From a virus, in the IMG/VR virus record IMGVR_UViG_3300008110_000344, positions 1-31,770 of that record: DNA of 31,770 bases, one strand, 5' to 3'. Both the position numbers and the translations under genes were made by a program. Below are positions 20,148 to 28,159 of the stretch, piece after piece; the first letter of the stretch is position 1, and the number at the start of each line of letters is the position of its first letter. Under the pieces are notes generated by a model. It saw nothing but the letters and a program-made list of their open reading frames with translations. It was not told where the DNA came from and searched no databases.

Positions 20148-20767
20148 TAACGCTTTTTGTTTTCGTCCATGATTCGCTTTGAGCGTGCATCTTGTGCATC
20201 ATCCATCATACTTGGGTTGTCCTTCATGCGCTTTTGTACGCCTTTAACACCATCAGTTTTCATGGCTTTAACTGTTGCCTTGTCAGCGGTTTCTTGGTCA
20301 CTGCCCATGTATTTCATACCGCCAGGCTTGAGCCAACTATTGTCTACACGATCCTCAGCGGCTTTAGCGGCGTCATATGCCTGACCTGCTTTGCGTGACT
20401 TTTCCATTGCTCTAGGCTTGTTGATTTTCTTCAAAGCCTTTGCATCACGCTTGTCTGACTTGCTTTGGGCTTTTCCTGCTGGAGTGTCCTCACCAACCCA
20501 TGTTTTTCCGCCGTCATAGTTGTCATGCAGGTTGATATAAACCTTACCCGTTAGACCAGACACAGCACTCTTTGGTCCACCATGGCGAACCCCTACTTCA
20601 TTACGATCACGAGTTTCGTTGAAACGAGTGTTCAAACCTGTTGAACGAGTCTTATCTTCTACTGGAAGACTGTTTGATCCAAGGTTCCATGAAGAAGTTG
20701 TTACGTTGTGGGCGTCATCTCCACGACCTGCACCTGCTCCACCACGAATCTTATTAAAAATGCCCAT
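20147..20767 (-). CDS. Basic disordered 206-aa protein
   Basis: Gly/Asp/Lys-rich. The start MGIFNKIRGGAGAGRGDD is disordered, and VRHGGPKSAVSGLTGKVYINLHDNYDGGKTWVGEDTP may be ordered. A long basic helical part (KSDKRDAKALKKINKPRAMEKSRKAGQAYDAAKAAEDRV) and a charged end follow. GAGGT upstream. No known family. Resembles its downstream neighbour in composition. Confidence 0.68.
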   Translation of the reverse strand: MGIFNKIRGGAGAGRGDDAHNVTTSSWNLGSNSLPVEDKTRSTGLNTRFNETRDRNEVGVRHGGPKSAVSGLTGKVYINLHDNYDGGKTWVGEDTPAGKAQSKSDKRDAKALKKINKPRAMEKSRKAGQAYDAAKAAEDRVDNSWLKPGGMKYMGSDQETADKATVKAMKTDGVKGVQKRMKDNPSMMDDAQDARSKRIMDENKKR

Positions 20768-20769
20768 GA

Positions 20770-21060
20770 CTACCTCACGATTGGTTTAAATGAGATAGCC
20801 GAAATGGCTTCTCCGTTATCACCAATAATATCATCAAAGCCAATAATGTACGTGAGATCAACACCACGTGGGGCAACAAAGCCTCTAGCAATAGCAGCCG
20901 CTTTTGCTGCTTGGTTGACTGCACTTGCACCGATGGCTCGCATCTTTGGTGCTTGCCCTGCGTTTACTGCACGGGCGAGAATGGATCCAACGCTCTGAGG
21001 GTTGCTTGAACCCGATACTTTAAGAACGTCTTCAATAGCGGAATTAAGGTCTTGCGACAT
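20770..21060 (-). CDS. Hypothetical 96-aa Ala-rich protein
   Basis: Better ordered than its neighbours. Helical Ala-rich middle (SILARAVNAGQAPKMRAIGASAVNQAAKAAAIARGF) and a beta-like end (VDLTYIIGFDDIIGDNGEAISAISFKPI). AGGAG upstream, behind a small hairpin at 21076-21097. First gene of the small-protein cluster. Function unknown. Confidence 0.65.
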   Translation of the reverse strand: MSQDLNSAIEDVLKVSGSSNPQSVGSILARAVNAGQAPKMRAIGASAVNQAAKAAAIARGFVAPRGVDLTYIIGFDDIIGDNGEAISAISFKPIVR

Positions 21061-21075
21061 TGTGTACTCCTAATA

Positions 21076-21097
21076 GAACAAAGTGTTTAAATTGTTC
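21076..21097 (-). promoter_or_regulatory. Leader hairpin at the head of the small-protein cluster
   Basis: GAACAA and TTGTTC form a 6-bp stem with a 10-nt A/T loop in the 44-nt gap before the 21060 gene, directly upstream of TTAGGAGT (Shine-Dalgarno). No U-run follows on the - strand. Possible regulatory or processing site. Confidence 0.4.
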
Positions 21098-21104
21098 CCA
21101 AAGT

Positions 21105-21470
21105 TTAGAAGTACTCTGCTTCCTTTAAGAGTTCTATCAGGTCATCTAGCCTCATCACAGCGTATGAGTCACCCAACGCTTTTTCCCCTTTACCTTTCCT
21201 CTTCACAACCAACGCAGGAACCCCGTCACCTAAACGGTCTGCCTGCTCTACGGTGTCGTTGAGCCAGCCACTGATGTTAAATGACTTGTCGTTCTTGCAC
21301 TGAATCGCAACCTCACGTTCGGTTACACGGCGCACAATGCCATTGATGTCACCTGTATCTTGTGCTCCAGCAAGGGCTGTTCTACGAGCGTTCTTGAAAC
21401 CTGCGCTGATCAAGTACTCCTTGACCAAAGTCTCAAAGGCTGTCCCTTTGGCTTTGTGTTTATTTCCCAT
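21105..21470 (-). CDS. Hjc-like PD-(D/E)XK nuclease (Holliday junction resolvase candidate)
   Basis: 121-aa protein, the usual size of archaeal Hjc-type resolvases and their phage relatives. E13 in GTAFETLVKEYL, D41 in DTGDINGI and Q57-C-K59 in REVAIQCKN form the PD-(D/E)XK active site with normal spacing. Such enzymes cut four-way junctions or process replication intermediates before packaging. It lies at the end of the recombination gene series. Start overlaps the upstream stop. Confidence 0.82.
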   Translation of the reverse strand: MGNKHKAKGTAFETLVKEYLISAGFKNARRTALAGAQDTGDINGIVRRVTEREVAIQCKNDKSFNISGWLNDTVEQADRLGDGVPALVVKRKGKGEKALGDSYAVMRLDDLIELLKEAEYF

Positions 21471-21642
21471 TGATTAGTCCGTCTGCCTCAGCAAGCAATC
21501 TAAATGCATGACGCTTGTCCACTGGCTGATCACACATGAAATCTTTAACTACTTCTACAAGGTCATGAATGACAAGGAGGCAGGCGCCTTTGTCAATGGC
21601 ATTAATTGTTTCGTTATTAAGCAAGCGTGCGTAATTGCCCAT
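21460..21642 (-). CDS. Hypothetical 60-aa helical protein
   Basis: MGNYARLLNNETINAIDKGACLLVIHDLVEVVKDFM..., mostly helical, two Cys, no family recognised. It overlaps the upstream membrane-protein gene by 26 nt and the downstream nuclease gene by 11 nt, a tight coupled arrangement. Confidence 0.6.
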   Translation of the reverse strand: MGNYARLLNNETINAIDKGACLLVIHDLVEVVKDFMCDQPVDKRHAFRLLAEADGLINGK

Positions 21643-21850
21643 GATGTGCTTTTCTCCATTTGTATCCGTGATATGCGTTTACTGAACCATAGGCAAGAGC
21701 GGCGAAACAAAACCCATACTGTTTCGTTGTCCAGCCATAGATGAGCCATAGGCACTCGTTGGTAAATGCCATAGCCCAGCCGTACCACTTCTTTTTACCA
21801 ATGGTAAATAAAGCGGTAACACCCAATGCACCAAGAACGTACGACCACAT
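21617..21850 (-). CDS. Small membrane protein (77 aa)
   Basis: Two to three hydrophobic stretches: YVLGALGVTALFTIG (3-17), WAMAFTNECLWLIYGW (25-40) and GFCFAALAYGSVNAY (46-60), separated by KKK and TTKQ. Small proteins of this pattern recur in actinophages; a holin-like role is possible but unproven. TAATG overlap with the upstream gene. Confidence 0.65.
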   Translation of the reverse strand: MWSYVLGALGVTALFTIGKKKWYGWAMAFTNECLWLIYGWTTKQYGFCFAALAYGSVNAYHGYKWRKAHHGQLRTLA

Positions 21851-22371
21851 TACGGGTTATACCTTGCTTGTCTGCGTTCTTGCGGAGCGATGCTGATACG
21901 GCGACTCAACTCTCGTGACAACACCTGTGCGCCACGTTCACACCTCTCAAACACAGCGTCCACCATCTTGCGGTAGGCACGAGAATTCAGGTGCTCTTCT
22001 TGTTGTTCAATTACTTCAGGGTCTACGTCTCGGCGGGCTTTAGCCAGCGTTACGGTGTCACCTTTAGCGGTGTCACTCCACTGTCCAATCAGGCACTTGG
22101 CTTCAACGATCCGACAGTTGTTTGCTTGTCGCTCTTCGTTGATCTCTGCCTCAACTAGTTCTGCTTTTGAGTAAGACACCCATGCCATGAACTCTCCGTA
22201 GAGAGACATCAACTCAGCGTCTGATAACTCGTCCAGATACTGGGGTACCTGTGGCATCTCCCCCGCTGGTCGTGGGGGCATCGTGAACTTCTGATTGAAC
22301 TTCTCCCTCACTGACGAGTCGTTCTGTGGCTTTGTTAGTGTCATCGGTTCTGGGCGCAGTATTGTTCTCAT
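21850..22371 (-). CDS. Hypothetical 173-aa helical protein, overprinting the nuclease tail
   Basis: ATG 22371 is preceded by GGAAGGA at normal distance, so the start is well supported although it lies 158 nt inside the upstream nuclease gene. It begins MRTILRPEPMTLTKPQNDSS. The rest is mainly charged helix (DAELMSLYGEFMAWVSYSKAELVEAEINEERQ, REYRKM-like segments). ATG 22344 is an alternative with no Shine-Dalgarno. No family recognised. Its place between nuclease and Hjc-like genes suggests a role in DNA metabolism, by context only. Confidence 0.72.
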   Translation of the reverse strand: MRTILRPEPMTLTKPQNDSSVREKFNQKFTMPPRPAGEMPQVPQYLDELSDAELMSLYGEFMAWVSYSKAELVEAEINEERQANNCRIVEAKCLIGQWSDTAKGDTVTLAKARRDVDPEVIEQQEEHLNSRAYRKMVDAVFERCERGAQVLSRELSRRISIAPQERRQARYNP

Positions 22372-23239
22372 CGTTTTCCTTCCAGCATGTGTTTTTGTAT
22401 GGGCATTGTTTGCATGTTTTATGTTCTGAGTCCGTTACCCACGCTGGACGCATGGGTGGGACTGAAGAATCTAGCGCCCGAACTACGGTTTCGCAAGCGC
22501 TGAGAATTGGGTCAACTAGTTCCTGCTGGAATTGCACCACAAACTCTTTAACTTCTTGGGTGGCTTTCCACTCATAGATAAACACCATGGTGTCAATGCC
22601 TGTGCAGTACATATACAGCATGGCTTGACGAACGTGAGACTGAAATGGTTGACGGATGCGCTTCCACATCTCATCAGGATTACCTTCAGAGTCTTTAAAC
22701 AAATCGTAACTCTCAAAGCGAATCGTGCCAGCGCCAACGCTCTTAATCTCAATAAGGAATGGCTTGTCTTTACCATTGTTAACGATCCCGTCAGCATGAC
22801 CGAGGATATGGAACTGCTCGTTGGTTACAGGCACCTCACGGTAGATAGGACCAGGGGTTCCACATGATGGGCACTTTTGTGGACTCAATCCCACCCATTT
22901 GTGACCACAAATATCGCTCTTGCATTGCCACGTACCATGAAGCACACCAGCATCACGGAGCCACCCTTGCCATTTAGCGTGGATTGCATGACCTTCTGCA
23001 AATACGTTTAAGCGCTGGAACGCAAACTTCTCGTCTTCTTTCTCGTACCCTTTGATGGTGTACCAAGACGAACGGGGGCACCAATCCTTCTTAGCAATCT
23101 CGCTTGGATGCAGGTGTGCGGTGTCTCGTGTAGATGACAAGCGCTCTTTAATTAACTGAGCCTGCACAATAGGAAGCACCTTGCCTTTACTGGTGAGTGC
23201 CTTTTTATATTCCTGTAAGTGCCATGGTGTTTCAGCCAT
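22214..23239 (-). CDS. Cas4/RecB-like PD-(D/E)XK exonuclease with Fe-S cluster
   Basis: 341 aa. The nuclease core shows H148-A-D150 (LGHADG), E164-I-K166 (LIEIKS) and the Q205-x3-Y209 motif. C53 together with C276-x2-C279-x5-C285 matches the four-Cys [4Fe-4S] staple of Cas4/AddB-type nucleases. An extra zinc-ribbon-like insertion (C106, C111, C123, C126) lies before the core. Probably a 5' or bidirectional ssDNA exonuclease feeding the nearby RecA-like protein. Residues after about 290 are low-complexity and lie wholly over the next gene. ATG 23239 has AGGA upstream. Confidence 0.88.
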   Translation of the reverse strand: MAETPWHLQEYKKALTSKGKVLPIVQAQLIKERLSSTRDTAHLHPSEIAKKDWCPRSSWYTIKGYEKEDEKFAFQRLNVFAEGHAIHAKWQGWLRDAGVLHGTWQCKSDICGHKWVGLSPQKCPSCGTPGPIYREVPVTNEQFHILGHADGIVNNGKDKPFLIEIKSVGAGTIRFESYDLFKDSEGNPDEMWKRIRQPFQSHVRQAMLYMYCTGIDTMVFIYEWKATQEVKEFVVQFQQELVDPILSACETVVRALDSSVPPMRPAWVTDSEHKTCKQCPYKNTCWKENDENNTAPRTDDTNKATERLVSEGEVQSEVHDAPTTSGGDATGTPVSGRVIRR

Positions 23240-23567
23240 CGTTTAGTCCTGTCATCTCTATGAAATCGTCTTCTGTTAAAACCACATACCGTCTGTTATT
23301 TAAATCAAATTGTAATACTGGAAGGCGGTCTTCTAATATGGCACGCTCCACCAGTTCTGACAAGTCTTTGTGCTTGAGTGTGATCTGCTTGGCGTTTGTG
23401 GTGAACTTGTTTTCAATCAAGATCTCGCTAGTGCGGACGTCATTCTTCCGTAACCAACCTGAACCTGATCCAGCATTACGACTTCCTTTGTAGGTCTTAG
23501 CGCTTCGCTGTTCCTGCTTCTTGGAAGTCTTGTTGATGGCTTTGCGGTCGTCTCCGCCAAGGATCAT
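23232..23567 (-). CDS. Small PD-(D/E)XK-like protein (resolvase/endonuclease candidate)
   Basis: 111-aa basic protein. RNAGSGSGWLRKNDVRTSEILIENKFTT (about residues 30-57) has the Gly-rich loop, Asp and E-N-K arrangement expected of a compact PD-(D/E)XK active site. A hydrophobic segment follows, LPVLQFDLNNRRYVVLTEDDFIEM. It lies between recA and the Cas4-like nuclease. Probably a structure-specific nuclease; residue assignment is tentative. ATGA overlap with recA. Confidence 0.68.
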   Translation of the reverse strand: MILGGDDRKAINKTSKKQEQRSAKTYKGSRNAGSGSGWLRKNDVRTSEILIENKFTTNAKQITLKHKDLSELVERAILEDRLPVLQFDLNNRRYVVLTEDDFIEMTGLNDG

Positions 23568-24580
23568 TCAAGACCAAACTTTGTAAATACTTCTTTAGTG
23601 ATCTTGTCTCGGAGGTCTGCGTCTTCACGAACTGCTTGGAGCACACCGTCTTTGCCTTGCCACTTCTGATCGCCGTACGAGTAGTAAGCGCCAGCACGAG
23701 TAATCAACTCATACGCAATAGCGATGTTGACAACGTCTTTAGTGGTGTCATAGTCGCCACGGTTGAAGCCTGTGGTGTCTGCAAAGTAGTAATCAACTAC
23801 TGCAACTTGCTGTGGTCGGTAGGTCTTGTTCTTCATGGTGCGAGCCTTAATAGTTTGACCAACAGTCTCGTCCTTGGCTTTAATCCACTCATCACGCTTT
23901 ACTTCAACACGGCAGAAGTAGTGGAAGTTCTTAGCCTTACCACCTGGGGTCGTGCGATTGTCTCCCCACATGACGCCGATCTTCTCACGCCACTGGTTAA
24001 TCATGATGCCTGTGCACTGGCGCTCGTCATGAATCAATGAGCGCTTCTGTGACTTAGAAGACTTGCGGAAGAACTTTCCTGTAAGGCGAGCACCGAGACC
24101 TACAGTGAACTCTTCCATCATCTTTTCTGACTCATCACTTGGTACTAGTGCGGGCAGTGAGTCAATTACAATCATGTCAACAGCACGGTTGTCCAGTGTC
24201 TTGATAACAAGGTCGTACACCTGTTCCATGATGTTGGATTCAACAACCCACAATCGTTCAAGGTCTACGCCGATGCTCTTGGCATAATCAGGTACATACT
24301 CTTCAGCCGCAATCCAAAGTGCTGTGAACTCTGGGTCAAGCGCTTGATTAGCCGCAATGGTTTTGTAAGCAAGAGCAGTCTTACCCGAGGACTCTTCACC
24401 AATGATTTCACTCCATTGGTTAGCGGGCCAACCTCCACCAAGCATGAGGTCGTACGCAAGAATACCTGTAGTGATGCGTGGCATGAGTTCACGAACCTCA
24501 CTACCTTTGACGATGGCTCCATCGCCATACTTCTTGTTCATCGCATTGATGATTGAATTGAGCGACTCGTAGTCTGACAT
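23564..24580 (-). CDS. recA: RecA-like recombinase
   Basis: 338-aa RecA/UvsX-type ATPase. Walker A is GEESSGKT (61-68), the catalytic EE region AAEE follows near 92, and Walker B is MIVIDSLPALVP near 135-146. An L2-like segment, MINQWREKIGVMWGDNRTTPGGKAKNFH, lies near 192-219. It binds ssDNA and drives strand exchange in recombination-dependent replication and repair. GGGGAG lies 7 nt before the ATG. Neighbours are nucleases downstream and a zinc protein and DNA polymerase upstream, a normal phage recombination cluster. Confidence 0.93.
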   Translation of the reverse strand: MSDYESLNSIINAMNKKYGDGAIVKGSEVRELMPRITTGILAYDLMLGGGWPANQWSEIIGEESSGKTALAYKTIAANQALDPEFTALWIAAEEYVPDYAKSIGVDLERLWVVESNIMEQVYDLVIKTLDNRAVDMIVIDSLPALVPSDESEKMMEEFTVGLGARLTGKFFRKSSKSQKRSLIHDERQCTGIMINQWREKIGVMWGDNRTTPGGKAKNFHYFCRVEVKRDEWIKAKDETVGQTIKARTMKNKTYRPQQVAVVDYYFADTTGFNRGDYDTTKDVVNIAIAYELITRAGAYYSYGDQKWQGKDGVLQAVREDADLRDKITKEVFTKFGLE

Positions 24581-24982
24581 TTATACTCCCCAGTTGGATT
24601 GATCTGCTTGTGAATATCTTCCGTTCCAACCACACGAGTAACAACGTGGGGCTGGCTGTGCTCCGTTGATCATACTGTTGGAACCACGCCCAACACGACT
24701 AAATACATAAATACTTCCGCATTCTGGACAAGTGGCGTCACCTTCTTTACGAGCGGCTTCACCACCCTTCCACAAACGCAATGCTTCACCCATAGAGATT
24801 TGTTCTGTAGGTGCACGGTTTGGATCTAGAACATTTTGGTTATGCGCTGTTTGATGCACCTGCGGAGCAGTTTGTTGTTGTGGTGCAGGGAAACGCAAAG
24901 GAGGAGTAGTAGGTGGGGTTGCTGTTGTCCGTGTAGGCGCTGGCTTCTCTCCTGCGATCTTTTTGCTCCACCAATCACTCAT
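24581..24982 (-). CDS. Zinc-ribbon protein with Pro/Gln-rich linker
   Basis: ATG 24982 (MSDWWSKKIAGEKP) follows GGAGA and overlaps the upstream stop by 8 nt; 25003 is less likely. A disordered Pro/Thr/Gln segment (residues 15-60) leads to a C-terminal zinc ribbon, CPECGSIYVFSRV ... CYSCGWNG. It may recruit factors to DNA beside recA. Function unknown. Confidence 0.72.
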   Translation of the reverse strand: MSDWWSKKIAGEKPAPTRTTATPPTTPPLRFPAPQQQTAPQVHQTAHNQNVLDPNRAPTEQISMGEALRLWKGGEAARKEGDATCPECGSIYVFSRVGRGSNSMINGAQPAPRCYSCGWNGRYSQADQSNWGV

Positions 24983-25328
24983 ACTCTTCTCCGTAAAGTA
25001 CATCGTCCAACATGATTAACACTTTCTCAGACTCAGCAAGTTTGTTTACTACAGCCATGCCAAAGACAGTCAACACCGAAGTGATCTCGTCTTTAGGGGA
25101 AATTAGTTTATCGGACTTCTCTAGGAAATCAGCAAACCAATTTGCTCCTTCTAATATTTCGTTGTAAACCTCAGTTGCCAAGAAGACACCCCAGCGTGAC
25201 AGGATGTCTGCGTATTCAACCTCTCGCACGTCTTCGGAAGGTGGTGAGAAGCCCATAGTCTCGGCGTACCCTTGCCCATCAGGAACTGACAGCATTAAAT
25301 AAAAGTTACGCCGATCTATGTCGGTCAT
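24975..25328 (-). CDS. Hypothetical 117-aa acidic helical protein
   Basis: ATG 25328 overlaps the polymerase stop (TGATG); GTG 25331 is possible. Helical and acidic, with two hydrophobic stretches (WGVFLATEVYNEILEGANWFADFL and VLTVFGMAVVNKLAE). No known family. Its position directly after the DNA polymerase suggests an accessory role, by context only. Confidence 0.65.
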   Translation of the reverse strand: MTDIDRRNFYLMLSVPDGQGYAETMGFSPPSEDVREVEYADILSRWGVFLATEVYNEILEGANWFADFLEKSDKLISPKDEITSVLTVFGMAVVNKLAESEKVLIMLDDVLYGEEYE

Positions 25329-27409
25329 CACTTAGCATCCGCCCAGTTATGAGCGACATTGCATGACACTCGTAGCGGTACGCCCTTGAGGATGACGCCG
25401 TCACCCATTGCTTCCATAAATCGTGGCATGATTGCCTCCCATGAGTCTTCTGGTACTGCGGTCACGATTTCGTCATGAACCTGAACCAACATCCTAGTAT
25501 CAGTTCCTCGTAGGGCTTTTTCAATATCAATCATGGCAATCTTGCAGATGTCAGCCGCACTGCCTTGTACCACTGCGTTAACAGCCTGTCTCTCTGCTCT
25601 GGAGCGCTTCTCATCGTCTGTGGACTTAATATCGGGCAAATGGCGCCTACGACCTGTCAGAGTCGTTACATAGCCTTTGGCACGGGCTTGGGACACCACA
25701 TGACGCTTCCACTGGGTCAAGCCTGAGAATTGCTCGTAGTAGCGGTTGATCATGTACTTGGCACGCTCTTCAGGGATCCCTGTGGTGCGAGCCAGTTTCA
25801 TGTAGCCACCGCCGTAAGCGGTCAAGAAGTTCACACCTTTACCAATCTGACGTTCGTCATCGGTTACTTCGGTAACGTCCTTGCCAAACAGTAGAGCCGC
25901 CGCACCAGCGTGAATGTCAATGTTGTTATTAAAAATGTGAATTAACTCAGGATCCTTAGAGAACATTGCCATCACTCGGAGTTCAATTTGGTCGTAGTCA
26001 GCCACCATCATGGTGTAGCCATTAGGGGCTGTAAACAAACTACGGATACTGGACTCTCGTGGGATGTTCTGTAGGTTCGGGTTAGACGATGACAGACGAC
26101 CTGTTGCAGTTCGGTGCAGGTTGAATGAAGGATGCAAGCGCCCCTTAGACAACTTAGGCAACAATCCATCAACATATGTTGATTTAAGTTTCTGCGTTTC
26201 TGACCATTGCAAGAGCAACGTAATGGCTGGGTGCTTTGACTCAAGTCGCTTTAGTGACTCTTCATCAACTGATGGTGCGCCATTCTTAGTTTCTTTAAAC
26301 GGTTTTAGTCCTAGCCCGCCCTCACGCTTCTTGTTGAACAAGAATGCTTGCTTGTGCTTGGTGGAGTCTGGGTTGAACCCAACAGGTGCGTACTTGGACA
26401 ACTCCAAGAGAATCTCACGCATTTTGCCATCTAACTCGTTACCGAGACTCTTAAGACGGTATTGGTCAACAGGGATACCTTCGTTCTCCATGAGCATGAG
26501 CACACGAAGCACTTCTGAGTCCTGTACCACTACACGCTGTAGGTCGTTGTGGTGCTTTAGATAACTGGATAGGCGCTCGTAGAGCATCCAAGTCCAACGA
26601 GCATCAAGGTGTACATAGCGAGCCGCTACGTCAAATGGCACCTCATCAATGATCTTGCCCAACTTACCTTCACGGAAGTATGCGTTGTGCTTGTCATAGT
26701 TCTGTTGAATCAAACTCTCTAACGAGTACGACATCATGTTCTCGTTAATGGCATGTTGTAACAGCATCGTGTCACGGTACGGACCATCAGGTACGGTGCC
26801 GTAGTACTTGCTTAAAGAACGAGCGTCAAACTTTACGTTGTGCCCTACTTTAATGAGGTCACTAAAGAACAGCGGACGTAGGATCTCTAGTACAACAGAA
26901 CGAGACAGTTGTTCAGGTACTGGTGAGTACTGCGCTGGAATGTGATACTTGGCTTTAGCAGTGGACTCTTGACCGTTCTTGAGAACCTTACGGTAACCCT
27001 CAGGTGGTACGGTACTGCCATCACCAATCTCTTCAGGCACCAAGATAGTGCCATGGCTGTGACCCATAGGGATTGCCCACGACTGTCCTTTAGTAGCGAT
27101 ACCAATCCAAAACACCTCATTGCGCAATGGGTCAAGCGCCAGCATCTTGCGATAGTCACCTTCTATCTTCTCTCGTGCTTTACGAGCAATGTCTGGTGAA
27201 GCGCTCTTTAGTTTTGAGACGTGCGCTTTCCATTCCGCTTCAATGTGCTCAAGAAGGTCGGGATGGCGATCAAGGACTCCACGGGTTTCAAGGTCAAATG
27301 CAAAAGCACCAGTGCCTTGGATAATGGAGACGATTTCATGTAGTTCCTCGGTGGTAGACACAACATGGGGCGCTAAGCGCCCCATGTCATTATCTTTAAT
27401 AGTTGTCAC
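25328..27409 (-). CDS. Family A DNA polymerase with 3'-5' exonuclease
   Basis: 693 aa, the usual phage length without an N-terminal 5'-3' exonuclease. Exonuclease motifs are FDLETRG (near 36), VGHNVKFDARSL (near 205) and YVHLDARW (near 265). Polymerase motifs are A, VADYDQIELR (near 466); B, RQIGKGVNFLTAYGGG (near 518-533); and C, VQVHDEIV (near 645). Replicates the phage genome. GTG 27409 is 3 nt after the upstream stop; neither it nor ATG 27385 has a good Shine-Dalgarno, so coupling to ssb is likely. A strong hairpin (27363-27387) covers codons 8-16. Confidence 0.95.
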   Translation of the reverse strand: MTTIKDNDMGRLAPHVVSTTEELHEIVSIIQGTGAFAFDLETRGVLDRHPDLLEHIEAEWKAHVSKLKSASPDIARKAREKIEGDYRKMLALDPLRNEVFWIGIATKGQSWAIPMGHSHGTILVPEEIGDGSTVPPEGYRKVLKNGQESTAKAKYHIPAQYSPVPEQLSRSVVLEILRPLFFSDLIKVGHNVKFDARSLSKYYGTVPDGPYRDTMLLQHAINENMMSYSLESLIQQNYDKHNAYFREGKLGKIIDEVPFDVAARYVHLDARWTWMLYERLSSYLKHHNDLQRVVVQDSEVLRVLMLMENEGIPVDQYRLKSLGNELDGKMREILLELSKYAPVGFNPDSTKHKQAFLFNKKREGGLGLKPFKETKNGAPSVDEESLKRLESKHPAITLLLQWSETQKLKSTYVDGLLPKLSKGRLHPSFNLHRTATGRLSSSNPNLQNIPRESSIRSLFTAPNGYTMMVADYDQIELRVMAMFSKDPELIHIFNNNIDIHAGAAALLFGKDVTEVTDDERQIGKGVNFLTAYGGGYMKLARTTGIPEERAKYMINRYYEQFSGLTQWKRHVVSQARAKGYVTTLTGRRRHLPDIKSTDDEKRSRAERQAVNAVVQGSAADICKIAMIDIEKALRGTDTRMLVQVHDEIVTAVPEDSWEAIMPRFMEAMGDGVILKGVPLRVSCNVAHNWADAK
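27363..27387 (-). promoter_or_regulatory. Perfect 11-bp hairpin at the start of the DNA polymerase gene
   Basis: ACATGGGGCGC and GCGCCCCATGT pair perfectly around a 3-nt loop. The hairpin begins 22 nt after the GTG start, and the alternative ATG at 27385 lies inside the stem. No U-run follows on either strand, which argues against simple termination. Likely to slow translation initiation or act as an mRNA processing or pausing site. Confidence 0.7.
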
Positions 27410-27412
27410 GGC

Positions 27413-28141
27413 TTAGTTGTTAAAGCCGAGTTCTTCTGATGCGATCTGCATCAAGTCACGCTTGGAAGGGACCTGAATGATCTCTTCTGTGTAAGCAGTT
27501 TCTGAGAACTCTGCAAGTTGATCTGCGGTAAGTGCGGACAAGCCCCACTCCTCAAGATCTGATGCTTTAACCATCTGAAGCAAAGTGGACGATGTTGCGC
27601 CCTTACCTGTGCGTGAGATTGCCCAGTAGTGCTTGTCCAATGGACCAGTACGATCTGAGTTGTGGAAGTTCTTCAATTGGTCAATTACTCGTGGGCCAAC
27701 TTCAAGTGAACGGAGCGCTGGCTCTTCACCTTCGGTTAGCAGAGCAACGTTAAAGTTGTGTCGCTTGGATGGGCGATTGCCTGCCTTGCAAAGTGGGCAG
27801 TCCTCACCAATGCAAACGAATGACTTCTGACCAGAGCGCTCAAGCCAGTGCTGACCATACGAAGCGTATGGGGCATCACCGATGAAGCGGATGATCTGAG
27901 TGTCTTCGGTCAACTTAAGACGGACAGCATAGTCACTGTTTCCAGTCTTTACGGAATCAACACCGCTCCAACCACTGCGAACAACACGGCGTGCTTTTGG
28001 TGAGGCTTCGCCGTCTTCTTCAAGAACGATTGATGGGCGTGGATTGCGTGTGATTTCTACATTGCCCGTTGCTTGGGCTGGCTTCTTACGAACGACTGGT
28101 TGAAATTCCTGTTCGTCGTCTTCAAATTCATTGAATGGCAT
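27413..28141 (-). CDS. ssb: Single-stranded DNA-binding protein (gp32-like, zinc-containing)
   Basis: 242-aa protein with an acidic/basic disordered N-terminus, a DNA-binding core and a zinc-type motif, VCIGEDCPLCKAGNRPSKRHNFNVAL (C110, C115, C118 and H128), as in T4 gp32-type phage SSBs. The C-terminal part is acidic, as expected for partner contacts. It protects ssDNA and organises the polymerase and recombinase. AAGGA upstream; sits directly before the polymerase gene. Confidence 0.82.
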   Translation of the reverse strand: MPFNEFEDDEQEFQPVVRKKPAQATGNVEITRNPRPSIVLEEDGEASPKARRVVRSGWSGVDSVKTGNSDYAVRLKLTEDTQIIRFIGDAPYASYGQHWLERSGQKSFVCIGEDCPLCKAGNRPSKRHNFNVALLTEGEEPALRSLEVGPRVIDQLKNFHNSDRTGPLDKHYWAISRTGKGATSSTLLQMVKASDLEEWGLSALTADQLAEFSETAYTEEIIQVPSKRDLMQIASEELGFNN

Positions 28142-28159
28142 CGTTTTTCCTTCGTGTGT

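Noticed and set aside
22214-23239. The Cas4-like nuclease as part of a CRISPR-Cas locus
   Set aside because: No cas1/cas2 and no regularly spaced repeats are present; Cas4-like exonucleases are common in phages beside recA.
26064-26564. 166-aa + strand frame antisense to the DNA polymerase
   Set aside because: Ser/Arg-rich translation typical of an antisense shadow; the polymerase motifs on the other strand are unambiguous.
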